DNA of 64,000 nt from JAPKYZ01 sp033763835 (GTDB taxonomy: Bacteria > Acidobacteriota > Terriglobia > Bryobacterales > Bryobacteraceae), in assembly GCA_033763835.1 (NCBI GenBank), contig JANRJS010000014.1, positions 1-64,000 of the forward strand, written 5' to 3'. The translations under genes were made by a program, and so were the position numbers. Position 1 is the stretch's first letter; the number at the start of each line of letters is the position of its first letter. Below the pieces are notes generated by a model. It ran no database searches. It worked only from the letters and a program-made list of their open reading frames with translations, and was not told the origin of the DNA. Below are positions 26,740 through 35,626 of the stretch, one piece after another.

Positions 26740-26767
26740 AGTCTAGCACAGCCGCGCGAAGGGGCAA
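26740..26767 (-). promoter_or_regulatory. sigma70-like promoter of dnaA
   Basis: On the minus strand TTGCCC (26762-26767) and TAGACT (26740-26745) are separated by 16 bases. The -10 is extended by TG one base before it (TG-C-TAGACT). The start point would be near 26733, about 185 bases before the dnaA ATG. Confidence 0.6.
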
Positions 26768-26903
26768 GAGGCTGTTTACATCTAAATTAAAGTTATTCGA
26801 TTCAAATAGATAGATGGTATATCAAACACTTCGTGGCAATCGCGTTTCAGCGCCGTTTGACACCCTTTGCGGCATCGCGCGATACTACTAGCTGGAACTC
26901 CAA

Positions 26904-26979
26904 GCGGGAGTAACTCAGTTGGTAGAGTGCGACCTTGCCAAGGTCGATGTCGCCGGTTCGAATCCGGTCTCCCGCTCCA
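26904..26979 (+). tRNA. tRNA-Gly (anticodon GCC)
   Basis: A complete cloverleaf. The acceptor arm GCGGGAG pairs with CTCCCGC, the D-loop has AGTTGGTAGAG, the anticodon arm CGACC-TTGCCAA-GGTCG gives GCC, the T-arm is GCCGG-TTCGAAT-CCGGT (last pair G-T), discriminator T and encoded CCA. It is divergent from dnaA and 34 bases before the peptidase gene. Confidence 0.96.
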
Positions 26980-27013
26980 AATTCTCTCCTCCCTGCTAAA
27001 TTGGAAGCTCCTC

Positions 27014-28216
27014 ATGCTTCCCCTGCTTTTACTTCTCGCCCAAGACCCGCTCGCGCCCGTACTCGAAACCCTTCGCGCCGATAACGCCTGGACGCTCGGC
27101 GAGCAGCGGTCGATTTGCGAGATTCCGGCGCCGCCATTCAAGGAAACCGTCCGGGGCGTCGAGTTTCAGAAGCGGCTGCGTGCGCTGGGTCTCGCCGATA
27201 TTCGGACGGACGCCGAAGGCAACGTGATTTCGCGCTGGCCGGGATCGGGCGCGGCGAAACCGCTGGTGGTGTTCTCGGCGCACCTCGATACGGTGTTTCC
27301 GGAAGGCTCCGACGTTCGGGTGAAAACCGAGGGCACGAAGATGACCGGGCTCGGGATCGGCGACGATTGCCGGGGCTTGGCGGTGGTGCTGGCGGTCGCC
27401 AAGGCGTTCCAGAAACATAACGTGAAGTTCGCGGGCACGGTGCTGTTCGTGGGCACGGTCGGCGAAGAGGGTCAGGGCGATTTGCGCGGCGTCCGCTACT
27501 TTTTCGAAAAGGGCGAGTACAAAGACCGCGTGGACGCTTTCATTTCGGTGGACGGCGCGGGCGCGCGGCTGACCTCGGGCGGCGTGGGCAGCAACCGCTA
27601 CAAGATCGCGTATCGCGGACGCGGCGGGCACAGCTACGGCGCCTTCGGAATGCCAAATCCGGCGCATGCGATGGGGCGGGCGATGGCGCGGATCGCCGAC
27701 ATTCCGGTGCCGAAATCGCCGAAGACGACGTTCAACGTAGGCACGGTGACGGGCGGAACGTCGGTGAACTCGGTGCCGATCGAGGTGTCGATGGAAGTGG
27801 ATCTGCGCAGCGAATCGCCGGTGGAACTGAAGGCGATCGACGAGCGGTTTCGCGCGGCGTTGCGGCACGGGCTCGAAGCCGAGAAGGCGCGGTGGCCGGA
27901 CTCGAAAGCGCCGCTCGAACTGGACATTAAGTCGATCGGCATCCGGCCGGCGACGGAAGCGTCCGACGATCGGCCGATCGTCAAGACGGCGCTCGAGGCG
28001 GCGAAGCGCGCGGGGTTGCCGGTCTTCACGAGCGGCGCGGGGTCGACGGATTCGAATGTGCCGCTCGCGTTGGGCATTCCGAGCGTCACGATGGGCGGCG
28101 GCGGAACGGGCGGGGGCGCGCATTCGCTCGACGAGACGTACGACGACCGGGCGGATGGGTACAAGGGTCCGCAATGGGCGGCTTTGCTGGTGGCGGCGCT
28201 CGCTGGGGTGAGGTAG
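27014..28216 (+). CDS. M20-family zinc peptidase
   Basis: About 400 residues. Metal-site blocks of the M20 fold are clear: FSAHLDTVFPE (His and Asp), IGDDCRGLAVVL (bridging Asp), GTVGEEGQGDL (catalytic Glu pair) and a late His in GGAHSLDE. The central dimerisation domain shows GGHSYGAFG and GGTSVNSVP. The overall look is close to tripeptidase/PepT-like and carboxypeptidase G2-like members, so a di- or tripeptide or an N-acyl amino acid is the likely substrate. The frame is open upstream through the tRNA, but ATG 27014 is the sensible start; the short leader MLPLLLLLAQ could direct export. Confidence 0.87.
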   Translation: MLPLLLLLAQDPLAPVLETLRADNAWTLGEQRSICEIPAPPFKETVRGVEFQKRLRALGLADIRTDAEGNVISRWPGSGAAKPLVVFSAHLDTVFPEGSDVRVKTEGTKMTGLGIGDDCRGLAVVLAVAKAFQKHNVKFAGTVLFVGTVGEEGQGDLRGVRYFFEKGEYKDRVDAFISVDGAGARLTSGGVGSNRYKIAYRGRGGHSYGAFGMPNPAHAMGRAMARIADIPVPKSPKTTFNVGTVTGGTSVNSVPIEVSMEVDLRSESPVELKAIDERFRAALRHGLEAEKARWPDSKAPLELDIKSIGIRPATEASDDRPIVKTALEAAKRAGLPVFTSGAGSTDSNVPLALGIPSVTMGGGGTGGGAHSLDETYDDRADGYKGPQWAALLVAALAGVR

Positions 28217-28274
28217 AAGATCGCCCGTTGCGCTCGGGCCGCGCGGGTGATAGTGTCCGCGCAGAGGATTATCG

Positions 28275-28592
28275 ATGCGCAAATCCGCCCTGGCGTTGTT
28301 TGTGTCTTGTGGCGTGGCGAGAGCCCAAGGACCCGTCGAGGTGATTGGAACCACGCTCGCGCAACCCGCCGTCGGCCTGGGTTCGACGGCGGCCGTAGTG
28401 GGTTATGGTGCCGGCAAGATCGTGAAAGCGACCACACCGGAGGGTACTTCCGCCGGCTACCGGGCGCTGGGTGGCGCCGGGGCGGGCGCGCTCACCGGGA
28501 TGGCGATCGGGAGCGTAGTTCCCGGCATCGGGACGTTAGTAGGTGGCGGACTCGGCGCGGTGTGCGGCGCGATCGGCGGCTGGTTTTCTTAG
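28275..28592 (+). CDS. small exported glycine-zipper-like protein
   Basis: A 105-residue protein with a short signal peptide (ALALFVSCGVARAQ). The mature chain is dominated by small residues with GxxxG spacing (GAGAGALTGMAIGSVVPGIGTLVGGGLGAV is the core, about residues 66-98), as in glycine-zipper membrane proteins. It may insert into or associate with the outer membrane. No closer family recognised. It lies 58 bases after the peptidase and before the decayed Sel1 gene on the other strand. Confidence 0.6.
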   Translation: MRKSALALFVSCGVARAQGPVEVIGTTLAQPAVGLGSTAAVVGYGAGKIVKATTPEGTSAGYRALGGAGAGALTGMAIGSVVPGIGTLVGGGLGAVCGAIGGWFS

Positions 28593-28599
28593 GACGCGA

Positions 28600-29479
28600 T
28601 CAGCGGGCGATCCCACTCTTGTTCGCTTTAGGTTTCCACTCACGCGCGAGTCGTTGCGCCTCGGCAATGTGTTCACGGGTCATCTTGGTGGCCACCAAAT
28701 CTCTCGCCTCTGCATATTTGTCGTCGCTATCGCGAGCGGCCGCCAGATTCCACCACATGTGCGCGAGTATGTAATCCTGACGTAAGCCTTGACCTTCGTA
28801 GTACATGACGCCGAGGTTGAACTGAGCTTGTGCGTCACCTTGTTCGGCGGCCCTCCGAAACCATTGCGCTGCTTCCGAATAGTCCTGCGTGACGCCGTGA
28901 CCTCGCTGTAGATAACGCCAAGATTTGCTTGGGCTTTTGCCTCGCCCTGGTTGGCTGCCTTCAGATACCAACGAATGGCTTCGGCGTAATCCCTCCTGAC
29001 CCCGAGGCCGCTGCTGTACATCAGGCCTAGATTGACCTGAGCCCTTACCTCACCTTGTTCTGCGGCTTTCCGATATCAGCGCGCAGCCTCGGCGTAGTCT
29101 TGAGGCACACCTTGACCATTGGCATACATAACGCCGAGGTTGAACTGCGCCCACCATTCACCTAGGTCAGCGGCCTCGCGAAACCAACGAATAGCTTCCT
29201 CGTCGCCTCGGGGTACCGCTAGATGAACGCGGAACATAACATGAAGGGCCGACTTCGCCAAGTGGTCACCTTGATCAGCGGCTTTTCGATACCAGCGAGC
29301 GGCTTCTGTGTAGTCTTGCGGCACTCCTTGACCAACGAGATAACAATAGCCGAGATTGATCTGCGCCGACGCGTCACCCTGGTTGGCTGCCTTGCGCACC
29401 TCATCCAGGCTCAGACTTGTCCAAGCAGCAACAGCGGGACCACCAAAATCGGCGCGAGTACACGCGAAACTAGGCGCAT
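28600..29479 (-). pseudogene. decayed secreted Sel1-repeat protein
   Basis: Sel1/TPR-like repeats (pattern AAxQGDAxAQxNLGxMYxxGxGVxQDYxEAxxWxRKA) run almost the whole length but no single frame covers them. Three lesions are visible. First, the ATG at 29479 starts a good signal peptide (MRLVSRVLAPILVV...) that hits a TGA near 29412, while the repeats continue in another frame (SLSLDEVRKAANQGD). Second, at 29076-29078 a TGA stands where every other repeat has the Trp of ARWYRKA, with the same frame open on both sides. Third, near 28909 the frame changes after NLGVIY, most simply by one lost base. The C-terminal end (EWKPKANKSGIAR) is intact. Sel1 proteins mediate protein contacts; this copy is probably non-functional unless the lesions are sequencing errors. 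Confidence 0.8.
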
Positions 29480-29524
29480 AGTTTCGCTTATCGAGCGCTG
29501 GTGGGCAAACGTTAGCCGCTGAGG

Positions 29525-31921
29525 CTATCCCACCCCCGCCGTATACCAATCCGGGGCGCGGAGCACTTCGCGCGGGCGGCTGCCATCGGGCGGGCCGATG
29601 ATGCCTTCGCGGTGCATGCGGTCGAGGATGCGCGCCGCGCGGCCGTAGCCCAAACGCAGCCGCCGCTGGAGCGTCGAGGTCGAAGCCTTACCCATTTCGA
29701 GCACGACTCGCACCGCGTCCGCGTACATCGGATCCTCTTCGCCCTCCTCGATCTCCTCGCCGCCCTCCGTCTCTTCGCCGGGAGGCGCAAGCAGGAACGT
29801 CTGGTCGTACTCGGGCGTCGCCTGATCCTTCCAGAAATCGACCACGCTCGCGATCTCGGCTTCCGTGACGAACGCGCCGTGCATACGCACCAGCCGCGAC
29901 GATCCGGGCGGCAGAAACAGCATGTCGCCCTTGCCGAGCAGGTGCTCCGCACCCATGACGTCCAAGATCGTGCGCGAATCGACACGAGTGGCGACGCGGA
30001 AACTCAGGCGAGCGGGGAAATTCGCTTTGATCAATCCGGTGATGACATCGACGCTCGGGCGCTGCGTGGCGAGCACCAGGTGCATTCCCACCGCGCGCGC
30101 CATTTGCGCCAATCGCGCCACCGATTCCTCCACGTTCGCCCGCTCCAGCATCATCAGGTCGGCGAGCTCGTCGATCAGGATCATGATGTAAGGCAGCGGC
30201 CGCAAGTCCTCGCGTTCCGCTTCGTTTTCCTCGTCGGCGAACAGGCTCCGCGGCTCGTTCGCCAGTTGCCGGACTTTCTTGTTGTAGCCGTCGATGTTTC
30301 GCACGCCCAGCGCGGCCATCAGCTTCAAGCGCCGCTCCATTTCAAGCACGGCGTTGCGTAGCGCGTTCGTCGCCTTTTTCGGATCGGTAATCACCGGCGT
30401 CAGCAGGTGCGGAATGTTGTCGTAAATGCCAAGCTCCACGCGCTTGGGATCGATCATGATCAGCCGCACCTCGTCGGGCGTCGATTTGTAGAGGATCGAC
30501 ATGATCATCGAGTTGAGCATTACGCTCTTGCCGGAACCGGTGGAACCGGCGACCAGCAGGTGAGGCATCGATTCGAGCGACGAGACCTTGATACGCCCGC
30601 TGACGTCTTTGCCCATGGGCAACACGAGGCGGGAGGAAGCGGTCGAGAATTCCTCCGATTCCAGCACTTGGCGCAAGCTAATCACTTCGCGCTTCGAGTT
30701 CGGCACTTCGATGCCGACGGTGGGTTTGCCCGGGATGCGCTCGATTAGAATCGATTCGGCTTGCAGGCCGAGGCACAGGTCCTCGGTGAGCGTGACGATC
30801 TTCGAGTACTTGATGCCCGCTTCGGGCTTGAACTCGAAAGTGGTGACCACTGGGCCGGGATTGATCTGGACGACCGACCCGAGCACGTTGAACTCTTCGA
30901 ACTTGGCCTTGATGCGGGCGGCGATGTCCTTGAGCTCGGCGGAATCGAAACTATTGCGCTCCTCGGGTTCGTTGAGCAGCGCGGTGGAGGGCAGCTTCCA
31001 GTGGCTCTTGGCCTTGGGCTCGCGACGCGTGGCCACCGGCATGGGCATGGGGAGCGGTTCGGGATCGGGCTCCGAGGCGGCAAACGTGTGAATCGGAATG
31101 TCCGGCTCGTACGGCTGAGACACCGGGGTCTCGACGATCGGCGGTAGCGGCTCGGGGTCGAACGGCGGCGATAGTTCTTCGATGACCACTGCGCCTTTGC
31201 GAGAGCGTTTCTTGATCGCGGGAGTTTCGTCGACGACGATCGGATCGCGGCGCACGGGCGACGGCATGGCGGCCTCTTCTTCCTCCTCCGCCTTCGGCGA
31301 GCGCGAGGGAAGTTTCGGCAGCCGGATCTTCGGCAATCGAATCGCCGCAAGGCCACGGAGCAGTTTTGCGAACAGCGCGCGCGGACCGGCGAGCCAACGG
31401 GCGAGCACGGCCATCGAGAAGCTCGAAATCAGGTAGAGCGAAATCATCAGGACCGCAGCTAGAAACAGCGCCGCGCCGGTGAAGTTCATCAACGCGATCA
31501 GGCCGTCGGCGAACAGAAATCCGATCAATCCGCCCGCGGGCACACGGCCGCCGAACGCGCGCAGACCGGGGGCCATCGATAGAGCGGCGGCGCACGACAG
31601 TAGGAACATGCCGCCGCCGGCGATCTTAATGCCCGGTGAATCGATCGGCCGCGATTGCATCCACTGCCAAGCCACCAGGACGATCAGGCCGGGCAAAACG
31701 AAGGCGGTGAGTCCTAACGACTGAAAGAGAAGATCGGCGAGATAGCTGCCCACGTAGCCGAGCAGATTCAACGGACGGCCAGGCGGCGCGGCGGTGTTGA
31801 AGGAGGGATCTTCGGGAAGGTAGGAAATGAGGCTCAGTGTCAGCGCAACGCCCGCGAATAGAAACACGAGGGCTGCGGCTTCGTTGAGCCGGTTATGTTT
31901 GGTCGGTCCTAATAGCCTCAT
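29525..31921 (-). CDS. ftsK: DNA translocase FtsK/SpoIIIE
   Basis: A 798-residue translocase. The N-terminal ~170 residues hold several membrane helices anchoring it at the septum. A Pro/Glu-rich linker runs to ~320. The motor domain follows, with Walker A GSTGSGKS at 459-466, Walker B LMILIDELADLMM and the ATQRPSVDVITGLIKANFP block. The last ~65 residues are the gamma winged helix (STLQRRLRLGYGRAARILDRM) that reads KOPS-type polar sequences. It pumps DNA to the dif site for XerCD resolution. It lies 3 bases after uppP on the same strand, so they probably form one operon. Confidence 0.96.
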   Translation of the reverse strand: MRLLGPTKHNRLNEAAALVFLFAGVALTLSLISYLPEDPSFNTAAPPGRPLNLLGYVGSYLADLLFQSLGLTAFVLPGLIVLVAWQWMQSRPIDSPGIKIAGGGMFLLSCAAALSMAPGLRAFGGRVPAGGLIGFLFADGLIALMNFTGAALFLAAVLMISLYLISSFSMAVLARWLAGPRALFAKLLRGLAAIRLPKIRLPKLPSRSPKAEEEEEAAMPSPVRRDPIVVDETPAIKKRSRKGAVVIEELSPPFDPEPLPPIVETPVSQPYEPDIPIHTFAASEPDPEPLPMPMPVATRREPKAKSHWKLPSTALLNEPEERNSFDSAELKDIAARIKAKFEEFNVLGSVVQINPGPVVTTFEFKPEAGIKYSKIVTLTEDLCLGLQAESILIERIPGKPTVGIEVPNSKREVISLRQVLESEEFSTASSRLVLPMGKDVSGRIKVSSLESMPHLLVAGSTGSGKSVMLNSMIMSILYKSTPDEVRLIMIDPKRVELGIYDNIPHLLTPVITDPKKATNALRNAVLEMERRLKLMAALGVRNIDGYNKKVRQLANEPRSLFADEENEAEREDLRPLPYIMILIDELADLMMLERANVEESVARLAQMARAVGMHLVLATQRPSVDVITGLIKANFPARLSFRVATRVDSRTILDVMGAEHLLGKGDMLFLPPGSSRLVRMHGAFVTEAEIASVVDFWKDQATPEYDQTFLLAPPGEETEGGEEIEEGEEDPMYADAVRVVLEMGKASTSTLQRRLRLGYGRAARILDRMHREGIIGPPDGSRPREVLRAPDWYTAGVG

Positions 31922-31924
31922 TCG

Positions 31925-32731
31925 CTAGGCGCGAACAATAGCCAGGGCAATCACGAGGATACCAAACGCGATGCGGTAGTAGATAAAGGGCTTGAGCGAC
32001 GAGCGCTGCAGATAGCTCATCAGGAAGGCGATCACCAGAAATCCGGTGACGCCGCTGATGGCGATGCCGAGGTAAAGGTCGCGGGTGAGCAGCGAATCGA
32101 CGCCCGATTCCTTCACCGCGTCGTAAACGGCTTTCGCGCCGGCGGCGGCCACGGCGGGCGTCGAGAGTAAGAAACTAAAGCGCGCGGCGGTGGCGCGATC
32201 GAGATCGCGGAAGAGCGCCGTGGTCATCGTAATCCCACTGCGCGAGGTGCCGGGGACGATCGCGAGAGCTTGCCCGCAACCGATCAGGATCGCGTCGAGC
32301 CAACTCACTTGCGCGAGGCTCTTCGCGCGGCGGCCTACGTTCTCGCCGATCCACATCAAGACGCCGACGCCGATCAGCATTACGCCGATCACCCACGGCG
32401 AACGAAGGGAGGTCTCGGCGAGGTCCTTGAACTTCAAACCGAGAATTCCGATCGGCAGCGAAGCGGCGGCCAGTTTCCACAGCAGATCGCGTTCGCCGGG
32501 CGGCGCGGGTTCCAGGCGCAGACCGGTCGCGATGGTCCGCACCCAATCGCGAAAGAAGTAGACGACGACCGCGGCCAGAGTACCCAAATGCAGCGCGATG
32601 TCGAACGCGAGTCCCTCGTCCTTCCAGCCCAACAGCCACGAAGTGAGGAACAAATGCCCGGAACTCGAAACGGGAAGAAGCTCCGTGATTCCTTGCACGA
32701 TCGAGAGGACGATCACTTGGTAAAGGGGCAT
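31925..32731 (-). CDS. uppP: undecaprenyl-diphosphatase (BacA/UppP)
   Basis: A 268-residue polytopic membrane enzyme that recycles the carrier lipid for peptidoglycan and O-antigen by removing a phosphate from undecaprenyl diphosphate. Diagnostic blocks are QGITELLPVSSSGHL at the N-terminus (Glu-rich motif plus SSSGH) and IVPGTSRSGITMT (PGxSRSG motif). About eight hydrophobic segments fit the family. It is divergent from pyruvate kinase with 41 bases between starts, and upstream of ftsK. Confidence 0.95.
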   Translation of the reverse strand: MPLYQVIVLSIVQGITELLPVSSSGHLFLTSWLLGWKDEGLAFDIALHLGTLAAVVVYFFRDWVRTIATGLRLEPAPPGERDLLWKLAAASLPIGILGLKFKDLAETSLRSPWVIGVMLIGVGVLMWIGENVGRRAKSLAQVSWLDAILIGCGQALAIVPGTSRSGITMTTALFRDLDRATAARFSFLLSTPAVAAAGAKAVYDAVKESGVDSLLTRDLYLGIAISGVTGFLVIAFLMSYLQRSSLKPFIYYRIAFGILVIALAIVRA

Positions 32732-32772
32732 GCGGAAGGGAAAATGCCATCCTAACGTGTAAGCCCACGCCG

Positions 32773-34185
32773 ATGCCCAACACCAAAATTGTCGCTACGC
32801 TTGGACCCGCTTCGGATTCGCCGGAGACGGTGCTGCAATTGCTCCGCGCGGGGGTGGACGTATTTCGCCTCAACGCCTCTCATGGAACTCAAGACGATCA
32901 GGCGCGCCGCATCCGCACTGTGCGCGCGATGGCCGCCGAGATGGGCGTTCACGCGGGCATCCTGCTCGATTTGCAAGGCCCGAAGATTCGGCTGGGGACT
33001 TTTGAAACCGGCCGCGTCACGCTGCAAACGGGCGCGTATTTCACTATTACGACGGAGATTTTGGTGGGCGACGCAACGCGCGCATCGACCACGTATTCCG
33101 ACTTCGCGCTCGACGTGAAGGTCGGCGACCGCATTCTGCTGAACGATGGCGCGGCCGAGTTGCGCGCCGCGGACAACGACGGTACCAACGTGAAGTGCGA
33201 AGTGATTTCGGGCGGCGAGATCGGCGACCGTAAGGGAATCAACTTACCGGGCGTCAAGGTATCCGCGCCGTCGATGACGAAGAAGGACACGAGCGACCTG
33301 ACGTTCGGCCTGGAGCAGGGGATCGACTACGTGGCGTTGTCGTTCGTACGCACGGCGAACGATGTGCTGCGCCTGAAATTCCTGCTCGAGGAGCGCGACG
33401 CGCGCGTCCCGGTGGTGGCGAAGATCGAGAAGCCGGAAGCGTGCCTGAATCTCGATTCGATCTTGAAAGAGTCCGACGGTGTGATGGTGGCGCGCGGCGA
33501 TTTGGGGATCGAGGTGGCGCTCGAAAAAGTGCCGCTGATCCAGAAGAACATCATCCGCAAGGCTCGAATGACGGGGAAATTCGTGATCACGGCGACGCAG
33601 ATGCTGGAATCGATGATCGAGCACAGCTACCCGACGCGCGCCGAGGTGTCCGACGTGGCGAACGCGATTTACGACGGCACCGATGCGGTGATGCTCTCGG
33701 GCGAGACGGCGGCCGGGCGTTATCCCGTGGAAGCGGCGCGCATGATGGACCGGATCGCGGCGGAGACGGAATCGAACCTAAGGCAGCGGGGCTTTCGCGA
33801 TCTCGACGTCTCGGACGATCCTTCCACCGCGGAAATCGTCGCCGACGCGGCGCACACGGCGGCGAAGCTCTCGGGCGCGGTGGCGGTGGTGGTGTTCTCG
33901 GCCAGCGGATCGACGGCGAAGATGGTGTCGAAATACCGGCCGCCGGTGCCCGTGTATGCGTTCACGCCGTCGGAGCGCGCGGCGCGGCAAATGGCGATCA
34001 TCTACGGCGTCACGCCCCTAGTCGAGGAGAACGCGGGCACCACCGACGCGATGATCGCGCAAATGGAGCGGCGGCTGAAGGATCAAAAACTGGTGCAGCC
34101 GGGAGATCGCGTAGTGTTCACCTCGGGTCAGCCGATCGGCAAACCGGGAACGACGAACATGATGAAGCTGCACCGGATTGGGTGA
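32773..34185 (+). CDS. pyk: pyruvate kinase
   Basis: A 470-residue enzyme making ATP and pyruvate from phosphoenolpyruvate. The N-terminus TKIVATLGPASDSPE and RLNASHGT, the substrate site VAKIEKPEAC with its Lys, MVARGDLGIE and TATQMLESM are all in place. The C-terminal regulatory domain runs from ~350 to the end. The short B-domain is complete (KGINLPG). Together with pyruvate carboxylase in the same window it controls the PEP/pyruvate/oxaloacetate node, though the two genes are 25 kb apart. Confidence 0.96.
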   Translation: MPNTKIVATLGPASDSPETVLQLLRAGVDVFRLNASHGTQDDQARRIRTVRAMAAEMGVHAGILLDLQGPKIRLGTFETGRVTLQTGAYFTITTEILVGDATRASTTYSDFALDVKVGDRILLNDGAAELRAADNDGTNVKCEVISGGEIGDRKGINLPGVKVSAPSMTKKDTSDLTFGLEQGIDYVALSFVRTANDVLRLKFLLEERDARVPVVAKIEKPEACLNLDSILKESDGVMVARGDLGIEVALEKVPLIQKNIIRKARMTGKFVITATQMLESMIEHSYPTRAEVSDVANAIYDGTDAVMLSGETAAGRYPVEAARMMDRIAAETESNLRQRGFRDLDVSDDPSTAEIVADAAHTAAKLSGAVAVVVFSASGSTAKMVSKYRPPVPVYAFTPSERAARQMAIIYGVTPLVEENAGTTDAMIAQMERRLKDQKLVQPGDRVVFTSGQPIGKPGTTNMMKLHRIG

Positions 34186-34192
34186 ACTCATC

Positions 34193-34399
34193 GTGCATGC
34201 CGAGGGGCTGTGCGCGACGTGCGCCTTTCGCCGCGATATCGTCAACGACCGGGGCTCGCGCTTCACGCTGTGCATGCGCTCGAAGGACGATCCGCGATTT
34301 CCGAAATATCCGCGCCTGCCGGTATGGCGCTGTGCCGGGCACGAGACTAGTAAGCCCAGCGCTCCATCAGATCTCGAACGCTCGCCGGATCGCTCGTAG
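34193..34399 (+). CDS. small four-cysteine protein, possible zinc site
   Basis: A 68-residue protein with Cys7, Cys10, Cys27 and Cys47 (CATC, TLC, RCAGH) and a DPRFPKYPRLPV block between the last two. The pattern is consistent with a small structural zinc site and resembles short uncharacterised proteins of acidobacteria, to my recollection. The GTG at 34193 is chosen; an upstream TTG at 34178 in the same frame would overlap pyruvate kinase. The last 53 bases overlap the end of the asparaginase gene on the other strand. Function unknown. Confidence 0.5.
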   Translation: MHAEGLCATCAFRRDIVNDRGSRFTLCMRSKDDPRFPKYPRLPVWRCAGHETSKPSAPSDLERSPDRS

Positions 34400-35363
34400 C
34401 GCCCAGCGCGAGCATCAATCGCAGGCGAGCCTTTGCGCCGGAGAGCGTGCCCGCGAAAATCGCGCCGCGCTGCCGCAAGTCGCGCCCGGAGCCTTCGTAG
34501 CCGTAGGTGTCGAGGATGCGCCCTTGCACACAGCGGGACGCGATGACGACCGGGATTCCGGCGTCGATGGCCCGCTGGATCGCTTCCAGCATCGCGGGCG
34601 GAACGTTGCCGCGCCCCGTACCGTTGATCACGATGCCGCGAGCGCCGGTCGCGAGAGCCGCGTCGATGAAGCGTCCGTCCGCTCCGGCGTAGGCCTCGAT
34701 CAAGACGACGTTCGCATCGAAAGCGGCGGTGGAAATTGGATCGCGCAACAGCGGTTGCCGGGCGAACAACACGCGATCCTGATCGACGATCCCGAGCGCG
34801 CCAAACACGGGGCTGACGAACGTCTCCACGGCCTGCGTATCGCTTTTGGTCGCTTCGGCGGCGGCGTGGATCGTCTCGTTCAGCACCACCATCACGCCTT
34901 TTCCGCGAGCGGCGGAGTCCATCGCGACGCGCGCCGAAGCGCGCAGATTCGCGGGTCCGTCGTAGCTCAACTCGCTGGCGTTCCGCATCGCGCCGACCAG
35001 CACGATGGGCTTCGCGCCGAAGTGGCGCAGATCGAGGAAGTAGGCCGTCTCTTCGAGCGTGTCCGTACCGTGCGTGACAACCGCGCCCGCAATCTCCTCG
35101 CGCGCCAGTTCTTCGGCCAGGATTTCGGAAATCTCCCACATGCGTTCGGGCGTGATGTGCGGACCCGGATAGCGCCCGTAGTTAATCACCGCCGCGTCGC
35201 AAAGGGCCGCCATGCCCGGGTCATAGGAAAGGATTTCCTCGCCCGACAGCGCGGGAATCGCGGCTCCGGTGACCGGATCGGCCTTCATCGAGATGGTGCC
35301 GCCGGTGAAGAGGAAAAGGACGGTGGGCTTGATACCCTGAGTGTATGACCAACACGCCCACAC
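34347..35363 (-). CDS. L-asparaginase (type I/II asparaginase fold)
   Basis: About 338 residues. First catalytic Thr in FTGGTIS, second Thr in VTHGTDTLEETAY, and the Lys-region block VLVGAMR are all present, followed by the C-terminal GRGNVPPAMLEAI region. It hydrolyses asparagine to aspartate and ammonia. The start is awkward: no ATG, GTG or TTG lies between the catalytic TGGTI motif and the GTG at 35363, while the later ATG would remove the motif. GTG 35363 therefore is the best choice and puts the first 19 bases inside the divergent antitoxin gene. A rarer ATC start nearer the motif is an alternative. Confidence 0.87.
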   Translation of the reverse strand: MWACWSYTQGIKPTVLFLFTGGTISMKADPVTGAAIPALSGEEILSYDPGMAALCDAAVINYGRYPGPHITPERMWEISEILAEELAREEIAGAVVTHGTDTLEETAYFLDLRHFGAKPIVLVGAMRNASELSYDGPANLRASARVAMDSAARGKGVMVVLNETIHAAAEATKSDTQAVETFVSPVFGALGIVDQDRVLFARQPLLRDPISTAAFDANVVLIEAYAGADGRFIDAALATGARGIVINGTGRGNVPPAMLEAIQRAIDAGIPVVIASRCVQGRILDTYGYEGSGRDLRQRGAIFAGTLSGAKARLRLMLALGATSDPASVRDLMERWAY

Positions 35364-35626
35364 GTATTTCCGGGGCGGAGGCGGAGCGGTCTTTCTCCGA
35401 GGTGTTAGACCGCATTCGGGATAAGGGCGAGTCGTTCGTAGTGGAGCGCGATGGGATGCCGGTGTGCCGGATGACGCCGGACGAGGAATCTCTTCGGCCG
35501 AACGGAGCGGCGATTCTCGAGTTGTATCGGGAGGCTGGACCGGTGGATCCGGCAATCGGGGAGCGCCTCTTGGCCGCGTACGAAATGATGCGGGGGATGG
35601 AGTACCAGTTCCCGAACGCGGCGTAA
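35345..35626 (+). CDS. Phd/YefM-type antitoxin without an intact partner
   Basis: A 93-residue protein of the prevent-host-death family: TRISGAEAERSFSEVLDRIRDKGESFVVERDGMPVCRM is the DNA-binding and dimer core (about residues 6-45), followed by an extended acidic tail that would bind the toxin. The Phd core is intact. The next frame is a broken VapC-type gene, so this antitoxin may now be an orphan repressor. Its start overlaps the likely asparaginase start on the other strand. Confidence 0.8.
   Translation: MTNTPTRISGAEAERSFSEVLDRIRDKGESFVVERDGMPVCRMTPDEESLRPNGAAILELYREAGPVDPAIGERLLAAYEMMRGMEYQFPNAA

Noticed and set aside
26660..26760. Small SRP (4.5S) RNA in the dnaA upstream region
   Set aside because: The region folds, but the conserved GGAAGGAAGCAGCC-type loop is absent and a promoter for dnaA explains the position better.
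26867..27013. Long open frame reading through tRNA-Gly into the M20 peptidase
   Set aside because: The frame passes through a complete tRNA gene, and the peptidase has a better ATG at 27014 with a leader peptide.
29076..29078. TGA read as selenocysteine or programmed readthrough in the Sel1 gene
   Set aside because: The position is a structural Trp in every other repeat, no SECIS-like element was seen, and further frame lesions are present.
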